A stretch of DNA of 64,000 nucleotides. It comes from Nitrososphaerota archaeon. GTDB lineage: Archaea; Thermoproteota; Nitrososphaeria; Nitrososphaerales; Nitrosopumilaceae. The DNA lies in assembly GCA_028866895.1 (NCBI GenBank), contig JAGWHF010000005.1, forward strand, positions 22,212 through 86,211. Reading direction: 5' to 3'. Under the pieces are notes generated by a model. It did no database searches. It saw nothing but the letters and a program-made list of their open reading frames with translations, and was not told the DNA's origin. Position numbers and translations under genes: made by a program. Shown here piece after piece: positions 1-8,894 of this stretch; within the stretch, counting starts at the first letter, position 1; every line of letters begins with the position of its first letter.

Positions 1-216
1 GTCATCATAGTCCCCGCCATTGCCCTAACAAGGGAAGGATATAGGCTCGGCTATGGTTTCGGCTATTATGACAGGTACCTTCACAACAAACGGTCAAAAA
101 AGATCGCACTTTCCTTTTCCAAACAAGTTGTGAAATCAATTCCTCATGACAATCACGATATAAAGGTGGATGCTATTGTTACAGAGGATGAGGTCATAAT
201 TCCTGCCGAAGGATAA
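1..216 (+). CDS. 5-formyltetrahydrofolate cyclo-ligase, C-terminal part (5' end outside window)
   Basis: The frame is open from the first base to a TAA at 214-216. The visible 71 residues hold the family signature LGYGFGYYDRYL followed by a short C-terminal strand pattern ending EDEVIIPAEG. Enzymes of this family (MTHFS/YgfA) convert 5-formyl-THF to 5,10-methenyl-THF using ATP. The glycine/tyrosine loop seen here is part of the nucleotide and substrate site. Only the last third of the protein is present, so the start, operon and regulation cannot be judged. In an archaeon the substrate may be folate or a related pterin; the sequence does not decide. Confidence 0.85.
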   Translation, partial: VIIVPAIALTREGYRLGYGFGYYDRYLHNKRSKKIALSFSKQVVKSIPHDNHDIKVDAIVTEDEVIIPAEG

Positions 217-817
217 AAATAGACCCCACGTGTTGAATGACATCTTTCTGGCTAGTCATTTTTGTGTAACTGCATAGTTCTTCAGGTATGCCATGCTCAA
301 ATTCGCAAATTTAAATAGTGACAACTGATCTGAATGCGTTAGGACACCTACAAATCATGAGATTACGGAGTGGGATTGTTGATACATGAACTATAATGAT
401 CTACTTTTTATCTTATCATTACGAATATAATGCAGATAACAAACACCGAGCAACAATACCGGCCAACAAGTGGTTGTCGGTAGACCGATGATCAAAGGAT
501 TGTCGAGCAAGGTGGGGATTATCAAAGTAACCGTCCGACCGGCACAGGTGAAGATACGCTTGTCGAATACGGAGATTAGGCGAAGGCTTGAATCTTCTGG
601 CCAGACAATCGTTCGTCGGCGCCCAAACGCGGGAGACTGGAATACAGGAAACCTGAAGGGTGTCGATGAGGGCAAACCGAGAGGCGACGAGGATGCAAAA
701 CCGCGGCGTTGCTACAAAGGAAAGCCACATTCCACCGAATGTCGGGCGGTTTCAGACTATCAGACAGATACTTCCTAGAACGTCGTAACTCTGCACCGAT
801 CTTAGGTCAAGGACCGG
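217..817. other. 600-nt gap with no recognisable gene
   Basis: Between the cyclo-ligase stop and the purD stop I find no convincing gene. A TATA-like TTTAAAT lies near 311 in an AT-rich stretch. From about 460 to 780 the base composition becomes visibly richer in G+C than the flanks. Frames of roughly 100 codons are open on both strands there (for example a GTG-started one at 470-778), but the products are Arg-rich, low in typical hydrophobic patterning and match no family I know. The block could be a decayed gene, a recent insertion or a non-coding RNA locus. I assign no function. Confidence 0.4.
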
Positions 818-2086
818 TTATTTCGTAACGACAATCCCTTTCTTGCCTATGTCAGTCCTGCAGAATTTGCTTGGCCAGCTTATCTCCGAGACTCTGCGGT
901 AAGCCTTAGAGATAGCCTCTTGAAGCGTATTCCCCGTTGCTGTAATTCCAAGGACCCTTCCCCCATCTGTCAGAACCCTGCCGCTTTCAACCCTAGTGCC
1001 CGCATGAAAGACAATTGAATCGCGATCTTCCACGTCAAGTCCTAAAATTTCCTCACCTTTCGGGTAGGATTCTGGATAGCCTTTTGCAACCATTACCACA
1101 CAGACTGCGCTTTTGTCGTCCCATGAAATTTCCGGCAGGCTAGAAAGGTTGCCATGTATACAAGCTTGCACATATTCCAACAAATCAGACTTCATTCGCA
1201 CCATTATTGGCTGACATTCTGGATCTCCCATCCTTGCATTGAACTCCAGTACAAAGGGTTTTCCCTCGCTAATCATTATTCCCGCATACAAGAATCCCTT
1301 GAATGGTATTCCTTCTTTTTTCATCGACGATATTGTCTTTTCGATAATTTTTTGCTGAATTTCTTTCGCAAGATCATCGTCAACAATTGGTGCAGGCGAG
1401 TAGGCGCCCATACCACCCGTGTTAGGCCCCAAGTCACCATCATATGCCCTTTTATGATCCTGACTGGTGGCCATAGGATAGGCCGTGTTCCCATCAGATA
1501 TGGCTATATATGATAACTCTATACCGTCTAACTTTTCCTCCAGAATTATCCTATTTCCTGCAGAGCCATACTTTTTTTCGACCAATATCTCATCAATTGC
1601 TTTTATAACCTCTTGCTGATTACTGCAAACCACCACGCCTTTACCTGCCGCAAGTCCGTCAGCCTTTACCACAAGGGGATGATTCACAGATTTCGCATAT
1701 TCCTTTGCCTTGACTGCCTCGTCGAAGATTTCAAATCTTGCCGTAGGTATGCCGTTTCGTTTCATGAAATTTTTTGCCCATATCTTGCTTGACTCTAGCT
1801 GTGCTGCCGTCCTCGTAGGACCAAATATTGGAAGCCCTTTTTTCTCAAACGCATCCACAATTCCCATTGCAAGAGGGGTTTCTGGCCCCACCACCGTCAG
1901 GCATCGGTTTTTCTCTGCAAACTGGGCAAGTTTTTCAATATCATCAGCCTTCACGTCAACATTATTTTTGGTACCGCCGTTTCCGGGGGCAAAATAAACA
2001 GAATCTACCCCAGGGCTTGCGGAGAGCTTCCAGCCAAGCGCATGTTCCCGCCCTCCTGAGCCTACAATCAAAATGTTAATCAACAA
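818..2086 (-). CDS. purD: phosphoribosylamine--glycine ligase (GAR synthetase)
   Basis: This 422-residue ATP-grasp enzyme joins glycine to 5-phosphoribosylamine with ATP, the second step of purine synthesis. The N-terminus has the PurD signature ILIVGSGGREHALGWKL. The middle has the ATP-grasp segment with VVKADGLAAGKGVVV (near residue 140-155). GPNTGGMGAYSPAP and FNARMGDPECQ are the diagnostic substrate and metal loops. Length is normal for the family. The start is a TTG directly before a second Leu codon, and no upstream ATG is in frame. The gene stands alone on the minus strand. It points away from the small plus-strand gene at 2184, with which it shares a short divergent spacer. Confidence 0.95.
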   Translation of the reverse strand: MLINILIVGSGGREHALGWKLSASPGVDSVYFAPGNGGTKNNVDVKADDIEKLAQFAEKNRCLTVVGPETPLAMGIVDAFEKKGLPIFGPTRTAAQLESSKIWAKNFMKRNGIPTARFEIFDEAVKAKEYAKSVNHPLVVKADGLAAGKGVVVCSNQQEVIKAIDEILVEKKYGSAGNRIILEEKLDGIELSYIAISDGNTAYPMATSQDHKRAYDGDLGPNTGGMGAYSPAPIVDDDLAKEIQQKIIEKTISSMKKEGIPFKGFLYAGIMISEGKPFVLEFNARMGDPECQPIMVRMKSDLLEYVQACIHGNLSSLPEISWDDKSAVCVVMVAKGYPESYPKGEEILGLDVEDRDSIVFHAGTRVESGRVLTDGGRVLGITATGNTLQEAISKAYRRVSEISWPSKFCRTDIGKKGIVVTK

Positions 2087-2183
2087 ACTCCATGTCTGCT
2101 ACTACCTATAAAAGCTAAGGACTCGTCCATTGTATTTCAATTCCTTGAGTAAGCTTGATTAACGATTGAAGAAATTACAAATT

Positions 2184-2480
2184 ATGAGTAACATAGATTC
2201 CGGCAAAAATGTCTTTCTTTTCGTACATGGGAGGAGAGACCTAGAACAGAAGGCGGTGGAAGCTCTTGTATCAAATGGTTTTTCAAAAGACAAAATAATT
2301 TCTGCCAAACCCGATGCGGTAGGTTCCGTCGGCGATTACATGGCTATGTTATGGATGCCCCCGAATCCAGACCACATCAAGATACAAAAGATCACCAAGG
2401 TGGAACCTGTAAAACCTGAGGGGATGATAGGACTGTGGAAGGGCGTTGGAAAAGAAGACCTCTTTACGGTGAAGCTTTGA
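2184..2480 (+). CDS. conserved-looking small protein of unknown function
   Basis: This is a 98-residue soluble protein if the ATG at 2184 is used; a TTG six codons upstream (2166) is also in frame. It has no signal peptide or membrane segment. It opens with a beta-strand/Rossmann-like run (NVFLFVHGRRDLEQKAVEAL), then a helix-rich central part with DYMAMLWMPPNPDH and a C-terminal half with many Lys/Val. The codon pattern is coding-like and it is flanked by clear intergenic spacers. I do not recognise the family. It lies between purD (divergent) and endonuclease V (same strand, about 100 nt downstream), which does not suggest a pathway. Confidence 0.6.
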   Translation: MSNIDSGKNVFLFVHGRRDLEQKAVEALVSNGFSKDKIISAKPDAVGSVGDYMAMLWMPPNPDHIKIQKITKVEPVKPEGMIGLWKGVGKEDLFTVKL

Positions 2481-2584
2481 TAAAGGTTAAATGCGAAGAT
2501 TAGAGTTTGAAATAGAATACTTTTTCTGTTTCATTCGCCTTCACCCATGATTGAGGCATATTGCAATCAAATCTACCTTCAATC

Positions 2585-3253
2585 ATGGAAAAATTGGTGT
2601 CCGAGATGGCTCAAAACGGAACTGAATGTGCTAAAACAAAAAAAATCCAGGAATTTCTAAGCTCCAAGGTAATAACTACGGACCATTTCAAAAAGGCACA
2701 AATTGTCTGCGGAGTGGATGTTTCATACGTGGATCAATGTGCCTTTGCAGCTGCAATAACTCTTGATGTCAAATCTCTTCAGATCATAGAACATTCGATC
2801 TCCACAACAAGAGTCACCACACCATACATGCCAGGGCTATTGATGTTGCGTGAATCAAGGGCGGCACTTTCTGCAATAGACGGATTAAGGGAGGATTTTG
2901 ATCTTTTGATGGTTGATGCCAACGGGAGGCTCCATCCGCGCAAGTTTGGCCTTGCATGCTTTCTTGGTGTGGCCCTTGACAAGCCCACCATAGGCATTGC
3001 CAAAGGTCTGCTATGTGGACAGGTGGAAGGAGTTTGCGTAAAACTAGAAGGCGAAAAACTGGCCCACATTATTGAAAAGCGAAAAGGCAAGAGGATATTT
3101 GTGAGTATTGGGAACAAGATAAGTTTGAAAACGGCAACAAGCCTTGCTGAATCGATGATAAAAGACCATGAATGGCTTCCAGAGCCATTACGTCTTGCTG
3201 ACAGATTTTCGAGACAGGCAGCGTCTACAAACCAAAACTCCAACAAAAAATAA
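2585..3253 (+). CDS. nfi: endonuclease V (deoxyinosine 3' endonuclease)
   Basis: Endonuclease V nicks DNA one nucleotide 3' of deoxyinosine, removing adenine-deamination damage; some homologues act on inosine in RNA. The three acidic catalytic positions of the family are recognisable: Asp in CGVDVSY, Glu in LMLRESRA and Asp in VDANGRLHPR. The conserved helix PTIGIAKG follows. From the ATG at 2585 the protein has 222 residues, which matches the family; a TTG at 2561 would add eight. It is a single gene, and its stop is one base before the stop of the convergent SWIM-protein gene. No unusual features. Confidence 0.93.
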   Translation: MEKLVSEMAQNGTECAKTKKIQEFLSSKVITTDHFKKAQIVCGVDVSYVDQCAFAAAITLDVKSLQIIEHSISTTRVTTPYMPGLLMLRESRAALSAIDGLREDFDLLMVDANGRLHPRKFGLACFLGVALDKPTIGIAKGLLCGQVEGVCVKLEGEKLAHIIEKRKGKRIFVSIGNKISLKTATSLAESMIKDHEWLPEPLRLADRFSRQAASTNQNSNKK

Positions 3254-3254
3254 A

Positions 3255-3569
3255 CTAAAGATCATCACTTATTGTATCCCTGACGAGTGCTGTGATGAAA
3301 CTTTCAAATTCGGAATCGGAGAATTTTACAATTTCAATTTTGTTCCTCTCTTTCGCAGATTGTACCGCTTTGAGATGATAGCACTCCCCTCCCGTGCTCA
3401 TAATTTTGAAGTAAAAATCCTCACAAGAACAGAAATCCAAATCCGGTTCAAGCCAGTGTTCGTTTTCCTTGCCCACCACCGTCCAGACCTTCCTACCACT
3501 TGGTTCAAAATGGTGGAGCTTCACACCCATAGAGGATACAACTGATTCTACGTCGCCCCTTACTTTCAC
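3255..3569 (-). CDS. SWIM zinc-finger protein
   Basis: This 104-residue protein starts at a GTG. Residues 47-65 form a SWIM-type zinc-finger pattern, Cys-x-Cys (CSC at 47-49) followed after 13 residues by Cys-x-His (CYH at 63-65). SWIM fingers bind nucleic acid or protein partners and in archaea are often found in small stand-alone proteins or in RAD51-paralogue complexes. The N-terminal part is mixed alpha/beta and the C-terminal 40 residues are helical. It is convergent with endonuclease V, the two stops nearly touching, so a shared repair role is possible but not shown. It could equally be a transcription-associated zinc protein. Confidence 0.75.
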   Translation of the reverse strand: MKVRGDVESVVSSMGVKLHHFEPSGRKVWTVVGKENEHWLEPDLDFCSCEDFYFKIMSTGGECYHLKAVQSAKERNKIEIVKFSDSEFESFITALVRDTISDDL

Positions 3570-3601
3570 AAGAATTTAATTTAAAACTAGACCTATAATC
3601 C

Positions 3602-4351
3602 TTGATGATATCGACAAGAATCGTCAAATCGGCTCCCGCACTCATCATGGAGGCGGAGAAAAAGTACCTTATTGTAACTGACCTCCACATAGGATTCGAG
3701 ACAAGAATCGTGCAAAATGACATACATGTTGACCCAAGAGAGATCATCGAAGAGACGGTTTGCGAGTTGGAGGAGTTGATAAGATCTCAAAACCCAGATA
3801 CGCTTTTGCTACTAGGCGATGTCAAGTCAAGTATAGATGCCGTATCAAAAATAGAATGGCAAGCAGTTCCTCTGTTCTTCGAGATAGGAAAAAAGATAGA
3901 AACCATGGTAATACCAGGCAATCATGATGGAAATTTGCAAAGACTGGTCCCCGAATGGGTATCCATGTCAAGTTCTTCAGGGCTTGTAATTGGGGATGTA
4001 CTTCTCACACATGGCCATGTAATGCCTTCAGAAAACCTAGCGGATGTGAATAAGATAATCATGGGACATGTACACCCAGTATTCTTTCAAGAGGGCTCCG
4101 TCCTGGATGGACAGAGGGTATGGATCTCAATAAAAGCGAAAAAAAGAGAAATATTCCCATCATCCCATGGGGAACTGGACATCATCATCGTGCCATCATT
4201 TAACAGATATTTTTATGCCGCGTATAAGAGGAGCCACAAACGATCCATATCACCCATTATAGAGGCCATCAAGAAACCTCTTTCCGCAAAGATTACCACT
4301 CTTGATGGTTCAATCATTGGCAATGAAACAATGTTGCAAACCGTCCTTTAG
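3602..4351 (+). CDS. calcineurin-like metallophosphoesterase
   Basis: This 249-residue protein carries all five blocks of the metallophosphoesterase fold in order: TDLHIG (Asp and His metal ligands), LLLGDVKS, IPGNHDG, THGHVMP and MGHVHP. This set corresponds to the COG1407-type archaeal phosphoesterases, often encoded beside ATP-dependent DNA ligase or Lhr-type helicase genes. Neither is adjacent here. The substrate cannot be told from sequence; nucleic acid or nucleotide phosphodiesters are likely from the family. The start is the double ATG at 3602/3605. It is divergent from the SWIM gene and convergent with carB, 28 nt away. Confidence 0.85.
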   Translation: MMISTRIVKSAPALIMEAEKKYLIVTDLHIGFETRIVQNDIHVDPREIIEETVCELEELIRSQNPDTLLLLGDVKSSIDAVSKIEWQAVPLFFEIGKKIETMVIPGNHDGNLQRLVPEWVSMSSSSGLVIGDVLLTHGHVMPSENLADVNKIIMGHVHPVFFQEGSVLDGQRVWISIKAKKREIFPSSHGELDIIIVPSFNRYFYAAYKRSHKRSISPIIEAIKKPLSAKITTLDGSIIGNETMLQTVL

Positions 4352-4379
4352 ATTCCTCACCGATGAAGATCATTGTAGT

Positions 4380-7300
4380 TTACTCTATTTTCTCATAGCT
4401 TTCAAGAGGCCTTTTTGTTGTCTCATTCTGTCTGAGCCATTCAAGAGTCTTTGCAAACGAGTCTGCAAGTTCGGTCGTTATTAGCACTGGGATTCCAAGC
4501 TCCACAGCTTTTCGTCTTATCTGATATTCATCATAAAGCATTCCGACATACTTTTCCAGTGTGGAGGTACTTGGAACATTTATTATGAAATCTATCTTGC
4601 GCTCGTAGAGAAGATCAGCTATGTTTGGCTTTCGTTGTGGTTCGCTTATCTTGTAGACTACTTGGACATCACCTATCCTCTTGTCGGCAAGGAACTCTGC
4701 GGTATGTTCAGTAGCAAGAATCTTGTACCCGAGAGTCTTCAGCAGCACAGCAGTCTGCAGCAATTTTTCCTTGTTTTCTGATCCCCCAGCAGTAATCAGA
4801 ACTGATCCCTCTTTTGGAAGAGCATACCCTGCAGACATCAAACCTTTTGCCAGTGCATCATAAAATGACTCCCCAAAGCAGGCTGCCTCCCCAGTGGACT
4901 GCATTTCCACCCCCAAGATGATGTCAGCACCCTCCAGTTGCATAAACGAAAACTGCGGTACCTTTATGCCGTAAGAATGAATCTTGCGCCATCTGTCCTT
5001 TGGCACCTTGGGGAGTTCCTTACCAAGCACGGCTCCCGATGCAAGTCCTATCAGGTTCAGTCTAACAAATTTTGATACGAACGGCATGGAACGTGATGCC
5101 CTTATGTTAAGTTCAATCACGTAGACTTGGTCAGAGTTTATCAAGAACTGCAGGTTGAATGGGCCCTTTATCGCAAAGGCGGTAGCTATCTTATTGGTAT
5201 AATCCAAGATCGTCTCTATAACCTTGTTTGAGAGACTCCATGGCGGTATGCACATCATAGAGTCTCCCGAGTGGACGCCGGCGCCCTCTATGTGCTCAAT
5301 CACCGCACCTATGACAACATTCTTGCCGTCGGAAACACCGTCCACCTCTGCCTCCAAAGAATTCAGCATGAATTTCGTAATCACGACAGGATAATCGGGT
5401 GACATGTTGGTTGCCTCGTCAAGGAATTTCTGAAGCTGTCCTTCAGACCATACCACTTTCATTGCCGCTCCGCTAAGTACATAGGATGGTCTGACCAGTA
5501 CCGGATACCCTACCTTAAGGGCAAATTTTTTGGCGTCGGAAAGTTTTGAGAAGGCCTGCCAAGGTGGTTGCCGAATGTTCAACTCATCAAGAACCTTGCT
5601 GAAGCTTGACCTGTTTTCTGCCCTGTCTATATTCTCAAAGGATGTTCCGATTATCTTAACTCCGCTTTTCGCAAGTTTCGGAGCTAGGTTGTTTGCAGTC
5701 TGGCCCCCCACCGCCGTCACGACTCCCGTCAATTTCTCAAATTCTGCAATATCAAGGACACGTTCTAAAGTCAGTTCTTCAAAGTACAACCTGTCGCAAA
5801 TGTCGTAGTCTGTTGAGACGGTTTCTGGGTTACAATTTATTACTGATACCTCCTTCACTCCATTTTCCTTCAAACCCCAGACCATGTTTACGGTCCCCCA
5901 GTCAAACTCCACGCTGCTTCCTATTCTGTAAGGCCCCGCTCCAAGAACCGCAATTTTTTCTGAACTCGGGCCTACTTCGAAGTCATTTGCCGTTCCGCCA
6001 TACGTAAGGTACAGATAGTTTGTCTGGGCAGGCCATTCGGCTGCAAGCGTATCTATTCGCTTTACGACTGGGAGTATTCCAAAGTCCTTCCTCATCTTTC
6101 GCACTTCTGCCTCTTCCTTGCCTACAAGCTTGCCGACCTGCCTATCAGAAAAGCCAAGGATCTTTGCCTCCCTTAATGTTCTCTCGTCAAGCCGCGATTC
6201 CTTTAGGTTCCCCTCCATTTTTACGATGTTCTCTATCTTCTCAATAAACCACGGATCAATGGCAGATAGTTTGTAAATTCTTTCTACAGACATACCTGAT
6301 CTAATCGCAGCTGCTACATGATAGAGAATCTTGTCATCTGCCTTTTGCAGTTTGTTTTCTAGGTCCTCAATGTCATAAGCCGCATCTTCCTTCCTGTTGG
6401 CAACAAGTCCATCGTTTCCTATTTCCAGCATCCGTATCGCCTTCTGGAGCGATTCCTCGAAACACCTTCCTACAGCCATTACCTCCCCCACTGACTTCAT
6501 GGTCGGCCCAAGATTCCTGTTTGCAAGCTCGAACTTCCCAAAATCCCACCTAGGGTGCTTGCACACGATGTAATCTAAAGAGGGTTCGAAGCACGCAGTT
6601 GTAGTTTTTGTTATGCGGTTTACAAGTTCCGGAAGCCTGTATCCCATTCCTATCTTTGCCGCCATGTATGCTATTGGATATCCAGTAGCCTTGGAGGCTA
6701 GGGCTGATGATCGTGAAAGCCTCGGATTCATCTCTATTGCAACGTACTTGTCGGATTCGGCATCAAGAGCAAACTGGATATTACATTCTCCTACAATCCC
6801 CACATGTCTTGCCGCGCGAAGTGCGGCGGTCCTCAACATCTGGTACTCGAAATTGTTCAATGTCTGGGAAGGAGCTACCACAATGTTGTCACCCGTATGA
6901 ACCCGCATCGAAAGCACGTTTTCCATGTTACATATGATGACGTTGTTTCCATCATAATCCGCCATGACTTCGTATTCAATCTGCTTCCAATGACCAACAT
7001 ACTCCTCTATCAGTACTTGTCCTACCAAGCTTGCGTTGAGACCCCGTGTCACAATCTCGTGTAGTTCTATCTCATTGTGCGCAACGCCCCCTCCCTTGCC
7101 TCCAAGTGTATATGCCACTCGAATTATAACCGGATATCCCAAGTCATTTGCAACTACCTTTGCTTGCTCAAAATTGTAGACCGTTTTACTTTTCAGTACA
7201 GGAACTTTGCATTCGATCATTGAATCCTTGAAAAGCTGCCTGTCCTCGGTGGCCTTTATCCCTCCCACTTGGGTACCCAAGACCTTTATGCCATATTTTT

Positions 7301-7645
7301 TCAAGATTCCCGCCTCCTCTAGTTTTACACCGCAATTTAGTGCCGTCTGGCCTCCAAAACCCAGCATAAGACCGTCGGGTCTTTCAGACTCTATAATGGA
7401 AGACACGTATTGCGGGTTTACTGGGATGGAGTACACCCTGTCAGCAAACCGCGTATCGGTCTGAATCGTAGCAATGTTAGGATTTACAAGAATGCTTTTG
7501 ATTCCCTCTTCCTTTATGGCTTTGAGGCATTGTGAACCGGAGTAGTCAAATTTGCGGTCATTTTATGACTTTCGCCTGCTTCTCCGATTTTTATGGCCCC
7601 ACTTCCAAGGACAAGGATCTTCTTCAGCGACTCATCTTTTGGCAT
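4380..7645 (-). CDS. carB: carbamoyl-phosphate synthase large subunit, reading frame broken near the 5' end
   Basis: CarB makes carbamoyl phosphate from bicarbonate, ATP and ammonia delivered by CarA. The start ATG at 7643-7645 overlaps the end of carA by 14 nt, and the first 25 codons read MPKDESLKKILVLGSGAI... to GEAGE. The expected continuation FDYSG begins only at 7550, after 20 extra nucleotides (7551-7570) that shift the frame and lead to a stop about 18 codons later. From 7550 down to 4380 the sequence is a full CarB (two ATP-grasp halves and the C-terminal MGS-like domain), 1081 residues if the extra bases are skipped. Without repair, initiation could only occur well downstream (for example ATG at 7436), removing the first ATP-binding loop. 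Either a real mutation or an assembly artefact is possible. Confidence 0.9.
7551..7570. other. 20-nt frame-breaking insertion with a small hairpin inside carB
   Basis: Relative to the universally conserved GxAxEFDYSG segment of CarB there are exactly 20 surplus bases here. On the coding strand they contain GTCAT-AAA-ATGAC, a perfect 5-bp inverted repeat with a 3-nt loop. The boundaries can slide by two A residues, so a 2-bp repeat flanks the insertion. The insertion is not a multiple of three. It resembles no mobile element I know. Confidence 0.75.
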
Positions 7646-8804
7646 TTTCCTCCCCTATCAACTTCTTAAGTTCTTCAAAAACAAACATGCAATCATAAGG
7701 GCCCGGCGAGGCCTCGGGATGAAACTGTACAGCAATTATCTTCTTTTGTTTGTGCTTTATCCCTTCCACAGTCTTGTCATCAGTGTTTGAAAACCACAAC
7801 TTGAAATCGGTCTTTTTCAAGGATTCTGGGTCTATGCAATATCCATGATTTTGGCTTGTCACATAGACCTTGTTATTGTCAAGGTCAATACAGGATTTGT
7901 TCTGGCCCCGGTGGCCATACTTTAGCTTGTAGGTTGTCGCCCCTCCCGCCAAGCCCAGTATTTGGGCTCCAAGACAGATTCCGAGAGTGGGTATGTTCTT
8001 TTCGATTAGCTCCTTTGCGGTATCCATCGTTTTTGAACATTTGAGTGGATCTCCAGGCCCGTTTGATAAAACTACCCCCTTCGGATTGTATGATAAAATC
8101 TCTTTTATGGGGTAGTTCCACGGTACGCGTATCACCTTATAACCAAGCTGTCGTATGTTTCGGAGTATTGCATTCTTAACTCCTGTGTCAACTACCACGA
8201 TGGATTCATTTTCCTGTCCGTAAACTCTGGGCTCCCTTACGGAGACCACCTCCATGAATTCCTCATTGTTGTATTTTTTTGAGGCGGCCAGTTGTTTCTT
8301 GAGGTCTAGTTCATCGATTTCCCTTTCCGATACGGCAAGTGCCGCCATCATCACACCGTTTGTCCGAAGCTTGGTTGTAAGAGCCCTCGTATCTATACCC
8401 GAGATTCCAGGAATCTTTTCTCTGTATAGCCATTCGTCAAGGGTCATCGAGATATCCCAGTGGCTTGCGGTAAGAGACAGTTCGTGTACCACCAGACCCC
8501 TTGCCTGTATCCTGTCTGATTCGAAATTCTTCGGTATTCCGTCTTGGTCCTTTTCCAACAGGTCTGGCACACCATAATTGCCAACGAGTGGATAAGTAAG
8601 CGTGAGTATCTGGCCGCTATAGGACGGATCGGTCAATGCCTCGATATAACCTGCCATACCGGTGTTGAATACTGCCTCCCCAAATGCGGTGGTGGAATAG
8701 CCAAAACCCATCCCGTCAAAAACCGTTCCATCCTCCAAAACAAGCTTACCAAACTTTTTTACGTGTTTGGCTTTCTTTGTTGGAATTTCTGTGACCCTCA
8801 CCAA
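7632..8804 (-). CDS. carA: carbamoyl-phosphate synthase small (glutamine amidotransferase) subunit
   Basis: This 390-residue CarA hydrolyses glutamine and passes ammonia to CarB. The N-terminal domain has the family run GKLVLEDGTVFDG and later FNTGMAGYIEALTDPSY. The C-terminal class I amidotransferase domain has the nucleophile elbow TLGICLGAQILG (catalytic Cys near residue 272) and the His/Glu part QFHPEASPGP (near residue 360). The start is a TTG followed by GTG. The carB start lies inside the last codons of carA, so the two are translationally coupled. Carbamoyl phosphate feeds pyrimidine and arginine synthesis. Confidence 0.95.
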   Translation of the reverse strand: MVRVTEIPTKKAKHVKKFGKLVLEDGTVFDGMGFGYSTTAFGEAVFNTGMAGYIEALTDPSYSGQILTLTYPLVGNYGVPDLLEKDQDGIPKNFESDRIQARGLVVHELSLTASHWDISMTLDEWLYREKIPGISGIDTRALTTKLRTNGVMMAALAVSEREIDELDLKKQLAASKKYNNEEFMEVVSVREPRVYGQENESIVVVDTGVKNAILRNIRQLGYKVIRVPWNYPIKEILSYNPKGVVLSNGPGDPLKCSKTMDTAKELIEKNIPTLGICLGAQILGLAGGATTYKLKYGHRGQNKSCIDLDNNKVYVTSQNHGYCIDPESLKKTDFKLWFSNTDDKTVEGIKHKQKKIIAVQFHPEASPGPYDCMFVFEELKKLIGEENAKR

Positions 8805-8894
8805 CTGCAGAATGATACGAATTTAAGTTTTATGTTCGGTTCGAATCGATTTCTTTTCTACTGGACTTTCGCGGTTTGAAATTCAAGAATAATC

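Noticed and set aside
470..778. 102-codon GTG-started frame as a gene
   Set aside because: Arg-rich, no recognisable family, competing open frames on the other strand and no good start signal; described only as an unexplained gap.
6613..6900. Open frames opposite carB and other long genes
   Set aside because: They lie wholly inside well-supported genes on the other strand and show no independent start signals or family features.
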